Positions 25,996-34,052 of a DNA stretch of 64,000 nucleotides are shown piece after piece (position 1 is the stretch's first letter; each line of letters starts with the position of its first letter). The DNA is from Bacteroidales bacterium (GTDB lineage: Bacteria; Bacteroidota; Bacteroidia; Bacteroidales; UBA932). The notes below the pieces were generated by a model. That model searched no databases, was not told the DNA's origin, and saw only the letters and a list, made by a program, of their open reading frames with translations. The stretch covers positions 62,001 through 126,000 of the forward strand of contig JAFUDQ010000012.1 of the NCBI GenBank assembly GCA_017459075.1, given 5' to 3'. The position numbers and the translations under genes were made by a program.

Positions 25996-27123
25996 TTATT
26001 CGGTTGCTACGCCAAAGTGGTAAATGGCGGTGTGGGAATACTTGTCCCCGGCTTTAAGAAGGGTGGATGGGAAGTTGTCGTGGTTAACGGCATCTGGCCA
26101 TTTCTGGGTTTCCAGGGCAAGGGACGAACGGAAGCCGAGAGGTTTTCCTGACTTTCCGCACTCACTACCGTCAAAGAAATTGCCACTGTAGAACTGCAAG
26201 CCGGGCTGGTCTGTAAAAATCTCCACGAAACGCCCAGTAACAGGGTCAGTCACACGGGCGGCAAACTCCAAGTCACAGCCAGTCTTGCGGTCAAGGCACC
26301 AGTTATGGTCGTATCCACGCCCGTTAAGAAGCTGAGGATGAGGCTCACCTATCATCTGGCCGATTGTATGCGCCTTGCGGAAATCAAACGGAGTCCCCTC
26401 AACAGGAGCGATTTCCCCGATAGGAATTGAAAGAGAATCAATTGGGATATAAGCCGACGCGGCAATTTCCATGACATAATCCTCTATGCTCCCCTCTCCT
26501 TCACCCCTGAGGTTAAAGAAAGGATGATGCGCCATGTTCACAGGAGTGTCCTTGTCGGATTCAGCCTCCATGACAACCTTCAGGGAAGCATCGGCAAGTA
26601 ACTGATACTCAAGGGTAAAGACAGTATTGCCAGGAAAGCCCTCGTCACCATCGACCCACTTTAAGGAAAGGCGCAGGGTGCTGTCATTGCTTGCCACAAC
26701 GTTCCATGCCCGCATGTCTATGCCCTTGAAGCCGCCATGCAAAGTATTGACTCCGTTGTCATTGGCGTCGGTATGATAAACTTCGTCCCCGATTTTATAT
26801 GTTGCGCCACCGATTCGGTTGGCAACGGGGCCCACGGTCGCACCAAGGAAACGCTCCCCAGCGGGAGTCATATACGCACCGATGTTGTCATGTCCCACAA
26901 CGATATCCGTAAGGGAACCGTCACTGCCGGGAGTCCAAAGGGAAACCACGCGGCCACCGAAATTGGTTATCTGCGCAGTTATACCGCCGTTTTTAAGGGT
27001 GTACAAGGACACAGGAACGCCACCATCGGCCTCTGCTTTGAAAGAAGATTCAGGATAAAGGGTTGGCCCTCCGGCTGTACACCCGGCCAGGACAAGGGCT
27101 AAAGCAAAATATTTAAAGCGCAT
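25996..27123 (-). CDS. galM: aldose 1-epimerase (mutarotase) lipoprotein
   Basis: A 375-residue galactose-mutarotase-family enzyme interconverting alpha and beta anomers of hexoses. Signatures: LGATVGPVANRIGGATY, NTLHGGFKGIDMRAW, MAHHPFFNLRGEG with the catalytic His, NGRGYDHNWCL, and the catalytic Glu in SSLALETQKWPDA. The start at 27123 gives a lipoprotein signal peptide (MRFKYFALALVLAGC, Cys15), placing it in the periplasm or on the outer membrane. Its start overlaps the GH109 stop by 11 nt. In this operon it would supply the sugar anomer needed by the downstream kinase (inference), although its extracytoplasmic location puts it before transport. Gene symbol reflects the family, not a tested substrate. 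Confidence 0.9.
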   Translation of the reverse strand: MRFKYFALALVLAGCTAGGPTLYPESSFKAEADGGVPVSLYTLKNGGITAQITNFGGRVVSLWTPGSDGSLTDIVVGHDNIGAYMTPAGERFLGATVGPVANRIGGATYKIGDEVYHTDANDNGVNTLHGGFKGIDMRAWNVVASNDSTLRLSLKWVDGDEGFPGNTVFTLEYQLLADASLKVVMEAESDKDTPVNMAHHPFFNLRGEGEGSIEDYVMEIAASAYIPIDSLSIPIGEIAPVEGTPFDFRKAHTIGQMIGEPHPQLLNGRGYDHNWCLDRKTGCDLEFAARVTDPVTGRFVEIFTDQPGLQFYSGNFFDGSECGKSGKPLGFRSSLALETQKWPDAVNHDNFPSTLLKAGDKYSHTAIYHFGVATE

Positions 27124-28486
27124 AGTTGAAGCCTTTAACAACGTTCCACTCTCCACGGGTGAAATCAGGGATTTCTACCGGTGCACTTCCATTCTCAATG
27201 GATATCTTTGAAAGTTCGCTAATGCAGCACCACTCCGCAAGATCATAAACATCCATATCCAGCGGCAGACCATTCAGGAGACAGTAAACGAGGCGGTAAT
27301 CCATGATGAAATCCATTCCGCCATGGCCACCGACCTTCTTGGCAAGAGCCTCAAGCTCCGGAGTAAGAATGGCGGCATTGTACTGAGCCTGAAGAGCCTT
27401 GGCTTCTTCGCCAAGAATAACCTTCTCCTTGCCTACGCCATTGGCCTCAGCAGTAAGCTCTTCACGCAGGCAGAACTGGTTAACAGGATATTTGGCAGCA
27501 TAGCCATCGGTTCCAACCAGCTGATACATACGGCTGTACGGCCTTGGAGTAAGGACATCGTGCTCAATAAGGATGGTTTTACCCTTTTCCGTACGGATAA
27601 GAGTACAGGTTTCATCTCCATTCTGGAAATCCTCGCAGGTCTCTCCCCTGCTGGCAACGATTCTGGGGCCATTGAAAGCATCGGTATCCATGGCAACAAG
27701 AGTGGTCATGCGGTCACCCCTGTGAATATTCAGGGCCTGGCAAACGGGGCCTATACCATGTGTAGGATAGACGTCTCCCCTGTGAGCCTTGTTATATTCA
27801 AGCCTCCATGAATGCCAATACTCATCCCAGAACGGGTCCAAATTATGATGATATGAGCCCTCTGCATGAACAATCTCTCCGAAAAGACCGCTCTGGGCCA
27901 TTGCAAGAGTATTCATCTCAAAGAAATCATAGACGCAGTTCTCCAGCATCATGCAATGCTTGCGGGTGCGCTCCGATGTGTTGATAAGGGCCCAAATTTC
28001 ATCCATGTTAAGGGCGGCAGGCACCTCTACAGCGGCATGCTTGCCGTGCTCCATTGCATAAAGGGCGATGTTTGCATGGTTCAGCCAATCAGTACAGATA
28101 TAAACAAGGTCTACATCTTCACGCTCGCAAAGGCCCTTCCAGGACTCCTGCTCTCCGCTGAAGCAAGCCGGCTGCTCATGACCGTTTTCTACCAGCCATT
28201 TGCAGGTACGGTCAGTACGGTCCGGTTCGATATCGCAGATTGCTGTAATCTTTGCACCGGGAACAAAAGTAAGACGATGAGCGGCAAACTCGCCCCTCAT
28301 TCCAAGGCCGACTACGCCAATCCTGACAGTCTCCATTGGCTCTGCCTTCAAGCCAATTACACTCTTCTGTCCGGAAGGACGCTCAGGGACAACGGTTTTG
28401 ATTACGGACGGACCCGCGTTTTCATTGCAATTGCATGAAACAACGGCAATTGCAGCCACGATGATGGTTAAAACTTTCAGTCTCAT
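27113..28486 (-). CDS. GH109 alpha-N-acetylgalactosaminidase (NAD-dependent), lipoprotein
   Basis: A 457-residue Gfo/Idh/MocA-fold protein of glycoside hydrolase family GH109. The family removes terminal alpha-linked GalNAc from glycans using bound NAD in a redox-assisted cleavage. Signal peptide with lipobox VVSC (Cys18). The Rossmann motif GLGMRG follows RIGVV at 60-65. Family-typical segments include YAMEHGKHAAVEVPAALN, HCMMLENCVYDFFEMNTLAM, HRGDVYPTHGIGPVCQ and PRPYSRMYQLVGTDGYA. ATG 28486 is chosen because it starts the signal peptide; an upstream in-frame start gives a basic non-signal stretch. It lies 10 nt after nahK and overlaps galM. An ordinary sugar dehydrogenase of the same fold is the alternative, but the motifs favour GH109. 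Confidence 0.88.
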   Translation of the reverse strand: MRLKVLTIIVAAIAVVSCNCNENAGPSVIKTVVPERPSGQKSVIGLKAEPMETVRIGVVGLGMRGEFAAHRLTFVPGAKITAICDIEPDRTDRTCKWLVENGHEQPACFSGEQESWKGLCEREDVDLVYICTDWLNHANIALYAMEHGKHAAVEVPAALNMDEIWALINTSERTRKHCMMLENCVYDFFEMNTLAMAQSGLFGEIVHAEGSYHHNLDPFWDEYWHSWRLEYNKAHRGDVYPTHGIGPVCQALNIHRGDRMTTLVAMDTDAFNGPRIVASRGETCEDFQNGDETCTLIRTEKGKTILIEHDVLTPRPYSRMYQLVGTDGYAAKYPVNQFCLREELTAEANGVGKEKVILGEEAKALQAQYNAAILTPELEALAKKVGGHGGMDFIMDYRLVYCLLNGLPLDMDVYDLAEWCCISELSKISIENGSAPVEIPDFTRGEWNVVKGFNYAL

Positions 28487-28496
28487 ACTATTAGGA

Positions 28497-29576
28497 TTAA
28501 ATATTATTCTGTATGAATGCCGATATCTCCGGAAGGGCCTCATTTACACAATCAAATAGCTTCAACTGGTCAAGAGTACGGACCAGATTATGTTCAGGAT
28601 ATTTTATCTTGTAATACGTGTCTCCGTTCAGGTAATCAGCAAAGAAACGCACGGCCTGCATATAAGGGAAAAGCTGCACGGCATAAGGGAGATTATCCAC
28701 TTCTACCTTTGTAAGGAAGTGAGCCTCAGACAGATAGCCTTTCGCAAAAGCCTTGAACACTTCCATGTTGAAGGAAATCTTTGAAAGGTCCGGTTCGTCT
28801 TCTGCGGCAGTGTTGGCGGCAGTACGTAGGAAGTCGCCGAAATCAGAGAAAACGAAGCTTGGCATCACGGTGTCAAGGTCTATGACACACAGGATATTGC
28901 CGTCGGCATCAAATAAGACATTATTAACCTTGGTATCGCAGTGGCAGATTCGCTTGGGGAGGACGCCTTCCCTGTGGAGGCGCTCAGCCTTGCACATTTC
29001 TTCCGTCCATGGGCGAAGCCTGGCCAGAATCTCCTGAACCTCAGGCTTGCTTAAACGTCCTGCCGCATCAGCGGCGACAGCTTCTTCCAGCTGACGGGCC
29101 CGCAACTCCATATTATGGAAATCCGGAATAGTTTCTCCCAGCTGCCCATGCAAATCTGAAAGCTGATCCTGGAAATTTCCGAATGCCTTTCCTGCGCGGA
29201 AAGAATACTCCGCATTTATAACATCATGGGTAAACGAGTCCTTTATGAACACAGACATCCTCCAATACTTCCCTTCCCCATCCAGGAAATATGTTTTTGC
29301 CGATGTTTTCAGGGATATGAACCTGAGGACGTGGCGGTCTGCATCGGCGCCTGCCAGCAGTTTTTTACGGAGATGGTCTGTTACGGCGACAATATTGGAT
29401 TGCAGGAGTTCCACATCCCGGAATATCGCGTTGTTGATGCGTTGCAGTACATAATCCTCCGGGCCGTCGGTTTTTACCCTGAATGTATCATTAATAAGCC
29501 CTGAACCCAACGGCTCAACGTTCAATATTGTGCCCCTGATGTCAAATTTGTTGACAATGTCGATATGTGTTTTCAT
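28497..29576 (-). CDS. nahK: N-acetylhexosamine 1-kinase-like phosphotransferase
   Basis: A 359-residue aminoglycoside-phosphotransferase-fold kinase resembling NahK, which phosphorylates GalNAc or GlcNAc at C1 for catabolism or nucleotide-sugar synthesis. The catalytic loop is ICHCDTKVNNVLFD, with the catalytic Asp, and the metal-binding Asp is in VIDLDTVMPSFVFSDFGDFLR. The N-terminal GSGLINDTFRV is the nucleotide-binding loop. No signal peptide, so it is cytoplasmic. It heads a three-gene unit with GH109 and a mutarotase, which supports GalNAc as substrate (inference). ATG 29576 fits the predicted transcription start at about 29600. Homoserine-kinase-like or choline-kinase-like activity is a less likely alternative. 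Confidence 0.82.
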   Translation of the reverse strand: MKTHIDIVNKFDIRGTILNVEPLGSGLINDTFRVKTDGPEDYVLQRINNAIFRDVELLQSNIVAVTDHLRKKLLAGADADRHVLRFISLKTSAKTYFLDGEGKYWRMSVFIKDSFTHDVINAEYSFRAGKAFGNFQDQLSDLHGQLGETIPDFHNMELRARQLEEAVAADAAGRLSKPEVQEILARLRPWTEEMCKAERLHREGVLPKRICHCDTKVNNVLFDADGNILCVIDLDTVMPSFVFSDFGDFLRTAANTAAEDEPDLSKISFNMEVFKAFAKGYLSEAHFLTKVEVDNLPYAVQLFPYMQAVRFFADYLNGDTYYKIKYPEHNLVRTLDQLKLFDCVNEALPEISAFIQNNI

Positions 29577-29580
29577 AAAA

Positions 29581-29612
29581 TATTTGGCGAATACTGTTGT
29601 ATTCGCCAAATA
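29581..29612. promoter_or_regulatory. perfect 14-bp palindrome, probable operator of the nahK operon
   Basis: TATTTGGCGAATAC (29581-29594), spacer TGTT, and GTATTCGCCAAATA (29599-29612) are perfect complements. The upstream arm overlaps the -7 box of the nahK promoter, and the element ends 4 nt before the start codon. Because transcription should start inside it, an operator is more likely than an RNA hairpin. Confidence 0.68.
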
Positions 29613-29637
29613 TAATGAAAATAAAAATTATTTCAAA
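29607..29637 (-). promoter_or_regulatory. promoter of nahK-GH109-galM
   Basis: On the minus strand: TTTG (29637-29634), 19-nt spacer, TATATTTG (29614-29607). The -33 box lies within the last codons of htpG. Confidence 0.7.
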
Positions 29638-31562
29638 TAAGCTTTACCTAAAGCATCACCGCAACGACCAAGGAACTCCGAAAGATCCTTACCCTTAAGG
29701 AGACCATTGGACAGGAGAGCCAAATCAGCAACCAGACGAACCAGATTACTGTTCTTGGCATAATCGGCAACAGCAGACTTACGCTCCTCCTTATCCTCAG
29801 GAAGAGTCAGAGCCTTCTTCTCATCAAAAATCTTGGCAACAAGAGGATGCTCCATATTAACAGTCACATTGTAGCTGGCAGGAGCACTTCCAAAGAAATT
29901 CATACCACCGCCAAGAGCGGACATCTCACGATATCGGCGCATAAACTCATTCTGCGTAAGAAGCACAGGCTCTGCATCCGCACCAAGATTATCGGCCTCC
30001 ACGGTGTACTCAAACTCCTTGGGCAAAACAGCCTTGAAGAGCTCTGTAAAGTCATTTTTATCTTCCTCGGAAAGCTCGGGCTTAACCCTCTCCTCCTTAA
30101 CAATCAGGCGGTTGGCAGAATCAGAGTCAACCCTTGCGAAACGAGTCTTCTCCATCTTTGTCTCCAGCAGGTTGACAAAATGAGAATCAAGCTCGCAGTC
30201 AAGAAGAAGGACGCTGTAACCTTTGGCCTTGGCAGCCTCAACAAATGAATACTGTCCCTGGGCATCAGTAGCATAAAGGATAATCACATTGCCGTCCTTA
30301 TCTGTCTGGGCATCCTTCACAGCCTCCTTGTATTCATCAAGGCTGAAGAATTTACCGTCAGTATCCTTCACAAGGGCAAACTTCATTGCACGCTCGCCAA
30401 ACTTCTCGTCAGAAAGCATACCATACTCAATAAAGAGCTTGATATTGTCCCACTTAGACTCAAGGGCGGCACGGTCCTCCTTGAAAATCTCTTCCAGACG
30501 GCCGGCAACCTTGCTGGTAATGTAACCGGAAATCTTCTTCACTGCAGCATCGCTCTGAAGATAGCTTCTGGAAACGTTCAGCGGGATGTCAGGTGAATCC
30601 AGCACTCCGTGAAGCAGTGTCAGGAAGTCAGGAACGATATTGTCTACATGGTCTGTTACGAACATCTGGTTACAGAAGAGCTGAATCTTGTTCTTCTCAA
30701 TCGCCATGCGCTCCTTAATCTTAGGGAAGTAAAGAATGCCGGTAAGATGGAAAGGAAAATCTACGTTCAGATGAATCCAGAACATAGGGTCCTCATGCAT
30801 CGGATACAGCGCTTTATAGAAGTTCAGATAGTCTTCATCCTTAAGTTCCGAAGGCTGGCGAGCCCACAGCGGTTCGATGTTGTTAATTACGTCATCTTCC
30901 TCTGTATCAACGTATTTGCCGTCTTTCCACTCCTGCTTTTTGCCAAAGACTACAGGCACGGGCATGAAGCGGCAGTACTTCTCAAGGAGCTGGCGGATTT
31001 TACCCTTGTTGCCGAACTCTTCTGCTGCTTCCTTGTCAAGATAAAGGGTGATTGTGGTACCTCTTTCGGCACGCTTGCCTTCTGACATTTCAAATTCCGG
31101 ACTGCCGTCGCAGGACCATTTGACAGCCTTTGCCCCATCTTTCCAACTCAGGGTGTCGATGGTGACCTTTTCTGCAACCATGAATGCGGAATAAAAGCCA
31201 AGGCCGAAATGGCCGATGATGCTGTCCACCTTGTCCTTATACTTCTCCAGAAACTCCCCTGCGGATGAAAATGCTATCTGATTGATGTATTTGTCAACCT
31301 CTTCCTCTGTCATACCGATTCCGTTATCTGAAATCGTGAGGGTTTTGTGTTTTTCATCCAGGCCGATGTTTACTTCCAGTTTACCCAATTCGCCTGTAAA
31401 GTCTCCGCTTGAAGCCAGGGCTTTCATTTTCTGGCTGGCGTCAACTGCATTTGCTACAAGTTCCCTGAGGAATATCTCATGGTCTGAATACAAGAATTGT
31501 TTGATTACCGGAAAAATGTTATCGGTGCTTACGCCGATTGTTCCTTTGTTTGTCTTTGCCAT
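29628..31562 (-). CDS. htpG: molecular chaperone HtpG (Hsp90)
   Basis: A 644-residue Hsp90 homologue. The N-terminal GHKL ATPase begins MAKTNKGTIGVSTDN and contains FLRELVANAVDA, with the Mg-binding Asn, ISDNGIGM, GHFGLGFYSAFMV (lid) and GTTITLYL. The middle domain has WIHLNVDFPFHLTG, GILYFPK and the catalytic-loop region NVSRSYLQSDAAVKKI, including the conserved Arg. A C-terminal dimerisation domain follows. ATG 31562 is used; a 50-residue upstream extension is open but lies in a repeat element and the leader. It has a bacterial length with no organelle extension. Heat-shock control is not visible. The predicted promoter is a near-consensus housekeeping type, with a palindromic repeat in the leader. 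Confidence 0.97.
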   Translation of the reverse strand: MAKTNKGTIGVSTDNIFPVIKQFLYSDHEIFLRELVANAVDASQKMKALASSGDFTGELGKLEVNIGLDEKHKTLTISDNGIGMTEEEVDKYINQIAFSSAGEFLEKYKDKVDSIIGHFGLGFYSAFMVAEKVTIDTLSWKDGAKAVKWSCDGSPEFEMSEGKRAERGTTITLYLDKEAAEEFGNKGKIRQLLEKYCRFMPVPVVFGKKQEWKDGKYVDTEEDDVINNIEPLWARQPSELKDEDYLNFYKALYPMHEDPMFWIHLNVDFPFHLTGILYFPKIKERMAIEKNKIQLFCNQMFVTDHVDNIVPDFLTLLHGVLDSPDIPLNVSRSYLQSDAAVKKISGYITSKVAGRLEEIFKEDRAALESKWDNIKLFIEYGMLSDEKFGERAMKFALVKDTDGKFFSLDEYKEAVKDAQTDKDGNVIILYATDAQGQYSFVEAAKAKGYSVLLLDCELDSHFVNLLETKMEKTRFARVDSDSANRLIVKEERVKPELSEEDKNDFTELFKAVLPKEFEYTVEADNLGADAEPVLLTQNEFMRRYREMSALGGGMNFFGSAPASYNVTVNMEHPLVAKIFDEKKALTLPEDKEERKSAVADYAKNSNLVRLVADLALLSNGLLKGKDLSEFLGRCGDALGKAYLK

Positions 31563-31590
31563 ATCTGTTGTATTTATATTTTCTATTCCG

Positions 31591-31676
31591 ACACATTGTC
31601 CCAAAACCGTCGCCGGCGAGCGGCGACTCTTCCCACTTACATTGCCGAGGATGGCATGGGTTTTCTGGGCAACGGT
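31591..31676. repeat. palindromic element in the htpG leader
   Basis: It contains a perfect inner stem GTCGCCG/CGGCGAC (31609-31615 and 31621-31627) and imperfect outer arms (about 31594-31608 with 31658-31675). The 28 bases at 31636-31663 recur at 43678-43705 with two differences. Confidence 0.65.
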
Positions 31677-31691
31677 CAGAATAGCTAAAAA

Positions 31692-31724
31692 CAAAATATA
31701 TTCCAATAGCATGAAACTGACAAA
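31692..31724 (-). promoter_or_regulatory. near-consensus promoter of htpG
   Basis: On the minus strand: TTTG (31724-31721), 20-nt spacer, TATATTTTG (31700-31692), one T longer than the consensus. A start near 31685 places the palindromic element inside the leader. Confidence 0.5.
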
Positions 31725-31731
31725 ATGTCAT

Positions 31732-31739
31732 TATATTTG
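31732..31739 (+). promoter_or_regulatory. -7 element of HAD phosphatase gene
   Basis: TATATTTG 16 nt before the ATG at 31756, predicting a leader of about 10 nt. No -33 box was seen. Confidence 0.48.
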
Positions 31740-31755
31740 CAGCAAATAACTGATT

Positions 31756-32589
31756 ATGAGCAGAAAACCTATAGTAGCCCTCATTTATGACTTTGACGGA
31801 ACCCTGTCACCCGGCAACATGCAGGAATTCGGCTTCATCCAAGCCATTGGCAGCACCCCTGAGGAATTCTGGAGCATGAGCGACGGCATCGCCAAAGGCC
31901 AGGACGCCAGCAACATCCTCGCATACATGAAACTGATGTTCGATGAAGCCCGCAATCATGGAATAAAACTTAGGCGCAGCGAATTCAAGAACTTCGGCAA
32001 ACACGTCGAATTCTTTGAAGGGGTGCGCACCTGGTTCAAGGCTGTCAATGAGTACGGGGAAGCTCATGGAGTACGCATAGAGCACTACATCAACTCATCG
32101 GGCCTTAAAGAAATCATAGAAGGCACGCCCATAGCCCACGAATTCAAGCACATCTTTGCCTGCACCTATTTATATAATGAGGCTGGCGAAGCTGAGTGGC
32201 CGGGAATTGCCGTTGATTACACGGCAAAGACCCAGTTCATGTTCAAAATCAACAAAGGAATCTTCTCTTCAAGGGACTCCAAGCGCGTTAATGAAAGCAC
32301 TTCAGACGAGAACAAGAGGATTCCCTTCCCACAGATGATTTATTTCGGCGATGGTGAAACGGATATCCCATGCATGAAAATTGTCACAATGTTCGGTGGC
32401 AACTGCATTGCTGTCTATAATCCTGACAAGCCGGAGAAGCGGCAGATTGCAGAAAAACTCAAAAAGCAGGGCCGCGTTACCTTCACAGCTCCGGCCCGCT
32501 ACACCACAGACAGCAAAGCCTTCCGCATAGTCTGCTCCATCATAGACAAAATCAAGGCGGAAAAAGAACTCAAAAAACTGGCGAAATAA
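31756..32589 (+). CDS. HAD-superfamily phosphatase
   Basis: A 277-residue cytoplasmic hydrolase. The HAD motif I DFDGTLSP gives the nucleophile Asp12 and the acid/base Asp14, motif II is the Ser of YINSSG near 115, and motif IV is YFGDGETDIPCM near 196. The cap is inserted between motifs I and II (a C1-type layout), with GIAKGQDASNILAYM. A Lys-rich tail (KIKAEKELKKLAK) ends the protein. The substrate is not predictable: the family includes phosphoserine-type and sugar or nucleotide phosphatases. It is divergent from htpG and convergent with ompA, with a shared terminator between. It appears monocistronic. Confidence 0.88.
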   Translation: MSRKPIVALIYDFDGTLSPGNMQEFGFIQAIGSTPEEFWSMSDGIAKGQDASNILAYMKLMFDEARNHGIKLRRSEFKNFGKHVEFFEGVRTWFKAVNEYGEAHGVRIEHYINSSGLKEIIEGTPIAHEFKHIFACTYLYNEAGEAEWPGIAVDYTAKTQFMFKINKGIFSSRDSKRVNESTSDENKRIPFPQMIYFGDGETDIPCMKIVTMFGGNCIAVYNPDKPEKRQIAEKLKKQGRVTFTAPARYTTDSKAFRIVCSIIDKIKAEKELKKLAK

Positions 32590-32590
32590 G

Positions 32591-32627
32591 CAACAAAAAA
32601 ACGGGCGGCGATGCCGTCCGTTTTTTG
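32591..32627. terminator. bidirectional terminator between HAD gene and ompA
   Basis: Stem CGGGCGGC (32602-32609) pairs with GCCGTCCG (32613-32620), with one G-U pair. It has an A-run before and a T-run (32621-32626) after, so it can work on both strands. Confidence 0.85.
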
Positions 32628-32645
32628 TTTTGTCTTCTCTTGTTA

Positions 32646-33803
32646 TTACTTGATAACAACGCAGCGGTTGAGCTGGAAAGGAGTGTCGAAGAGGTTATTG
32701 TTAGCACCCTCGTTGACAACCTCGATACGAGACTCATCAATACCCTTGCTTACGAGATAATTCTTAACAGTCTCTGCACGTTTGCCGGCGATTCTGTTGT
32801 TGACAGCCTCGGTACCAGTCTTCTTGTCAGCGTGACCGTAAACGGTAACCTTGTTCTCTGTCTTAGCAAGAATGTTCTCAATGTAGTAGTCAAGGTGAGC
32901 CTTCTCACGAACGCTGAGCTTAGAGCTGTTGCTGTCGAAGTAGAGAGTAGCAGGGCTTGCAACCTGAACGTCCTTGTAAACTACGTCAGGAGTCTTAGCC
33001 TTGAGCTCTGCGATTTCATTCTTAAGAGCAGCATTCTCTGCCTCAAGAGCGTTTACGCGGTCCTGAAGAGCGTTGTACTGATCAAGAGTGAAAGGAAGGG
33101 GAACAACAACAGGGGTAACTGAGCTGTGACGGTCGAAGTTGGTTCTGCCAAGGTTGAAGATAAGACCAGCGGTAGCAGAAAGAAGACCTGCATACTTCTT
33201 GGTATCATTGATCTTGTAGATAGCCTCACGAGCGATAACTGCGTTAACGTCTACAAAGAGGTCAAGGCGCTCACCAAGACGGAAGGTGTTGAGGAGACCT
33301 ACACCGGAACCGAACTCTTCATCACTTGTGTTGCCAGTAAGATTGAGAACACCGAACTGAGCGTAAGGGATAAGGTTGTAGAAACGGGTCTCTTTGTAAC
33401 CGTCGATAGACTCGAGCATATTCCAAAGAACGTCTGCGTGGAAGTAGTGCTGGTTGAACTCACCATCCTGAATAGCTGTTACATAACCGGTCTTGGGCTC
33501 AACAGCGTTCTTGATACCACGGTAACCAACGCGGAGACCGAGGGTAGGAGTGAACCACTTACCTGCGTTAACATCAACAGCAAGACCACCAAGGTTGAAT
33601 TTTACATTGGAACCCATAGTTGCATTGACACCTGCGCCAGCGCCGATGAACCAGTTGTCCCAGAATTTGTTGGTCTCGTAAGAACCGCGAACGACATTGC
33701 CGTTCTCGTCACGATTTCCGTTCTCCTGAGCGGATGCGCTGAAGGAGAAGGTGAAGAGACTTGCTACTGCAAGTGCTCCGAGAATAGTTTTGATACCTTT
33801 CAT
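32646..33803 (-). CDS. ompA: OmpA-family outer-membrane porin/anchor protein
   Basis: A 385-residue outer-membrane protein. It has a signal peptide (MKGIKTILGALAVASLFTFS, cleavage after SASA) and an N-terminal eight-strand-type barrel, about 40-225. A short coiled coil follows (LDQYNALQDRVNALEAENAA, about 238-270). The C-terminal OmpA peptidoglycan-binding domain has ATLYFDSNSSKLS, VYGHADKKTG and NNRIAGKRAETVKNYL, with the Asp and Arg that hold meso-DAP. It tethers the outer membrane to the cell wall. Codon choice is strongly biased (GGT, GTA, AAG), as in highly expressed genes. This creates long empty antisense frames that should not be read as genes. The predicted leader is about 70 nt. Confidence 0.94.
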   Translation of the reverse strand: MKGIKTILGALAVASLFTFSFSASAQENGNRDENGNVVRGSYETNKFWDNWFIGAGAGVNATMGSNVKFNLGGLAVDVNAGKWFTPTLGLRVGYRGIKNAVEPKTGYVTAIQDGEFNQHYFHADVLWNMLESIDGYKETRFYNLIPYAQFGVLNLTGNTSDEEFGSGVGLLNTFRLGERLDLFVDVNAVIAREAIYKINDTKKYAGLLSATAGLIFNLGRTNFDRHSSVTPVVVPLPFTLDQYNALQDRVNALEAENAALKNEIAELKAKTPDVVYKDVQVASPATLYFDSNSSKLSVREKAHLDYYIENILAKTENKVTVYGHADKKTGTEAVNNRIAGKRAETVKNYLVSKGIDESRIEVVNEGANNNLFDTPFQLNRCVVIK

Positions 33804-33883
33804 AATATTGCAATAATTATTTAAGTTATTGTCAAATAAAATTACGTTTACATTTATATCCGTTTTTCACGGGATATATGTGA

Positions 33884-33891
33884 CAAAGATA
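33884..33891 (-). promoter_or_regulatory. -7 element of ompA promoter
   Basis: TATCTTTG on the minus strand, about 80 nt before the ompA start. Only a weak GTTG is found near -33. The rest of the 249-nt gap to uvrB (33804-34052) is AT-rich and holds no gene that I can see. Confidence 0.5.
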
Positions 33892-34052
33892 GCTATTTTT
33901 TGACAAATACAACAACTTGCAACGCAATTTTGGTCCTCAAAAATGGTCAAAATCGCATCTAAAACCATTTAATAGCGAAATTCTTTTTACTCCTGATAAT
34001 CTGGGAAGGCTACTTCTGCTGTTTTATTTTAGTTTCTTCGACTGCATAGTAG

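Noticed and set aside
27113..28486. Ordinary cytoplasmic sugar dehydrogenase of the Gfo/Idh/MocA fold
   Set aside because: The lipoprotein signal, the GH109-type motifs and the company of a NahK-like kinase favour a GH109 glycosidase.
31563..31712. 50-residue N-terminal extension of HtpG
   Set aside because: Hsp90 proteins begin near the MAKTNKGTIG segment. The extension lies in a palindromic repeat and the predicted leader.
33126..33824. Plus-strand frames of 165 and 232 codons opposite ompA (32625-33824)
   Set aside because: The strong codon bias of ompA removes stop codons from the opposite strand. The products are rich in Val, Thr and Glu with no recognisable fold.
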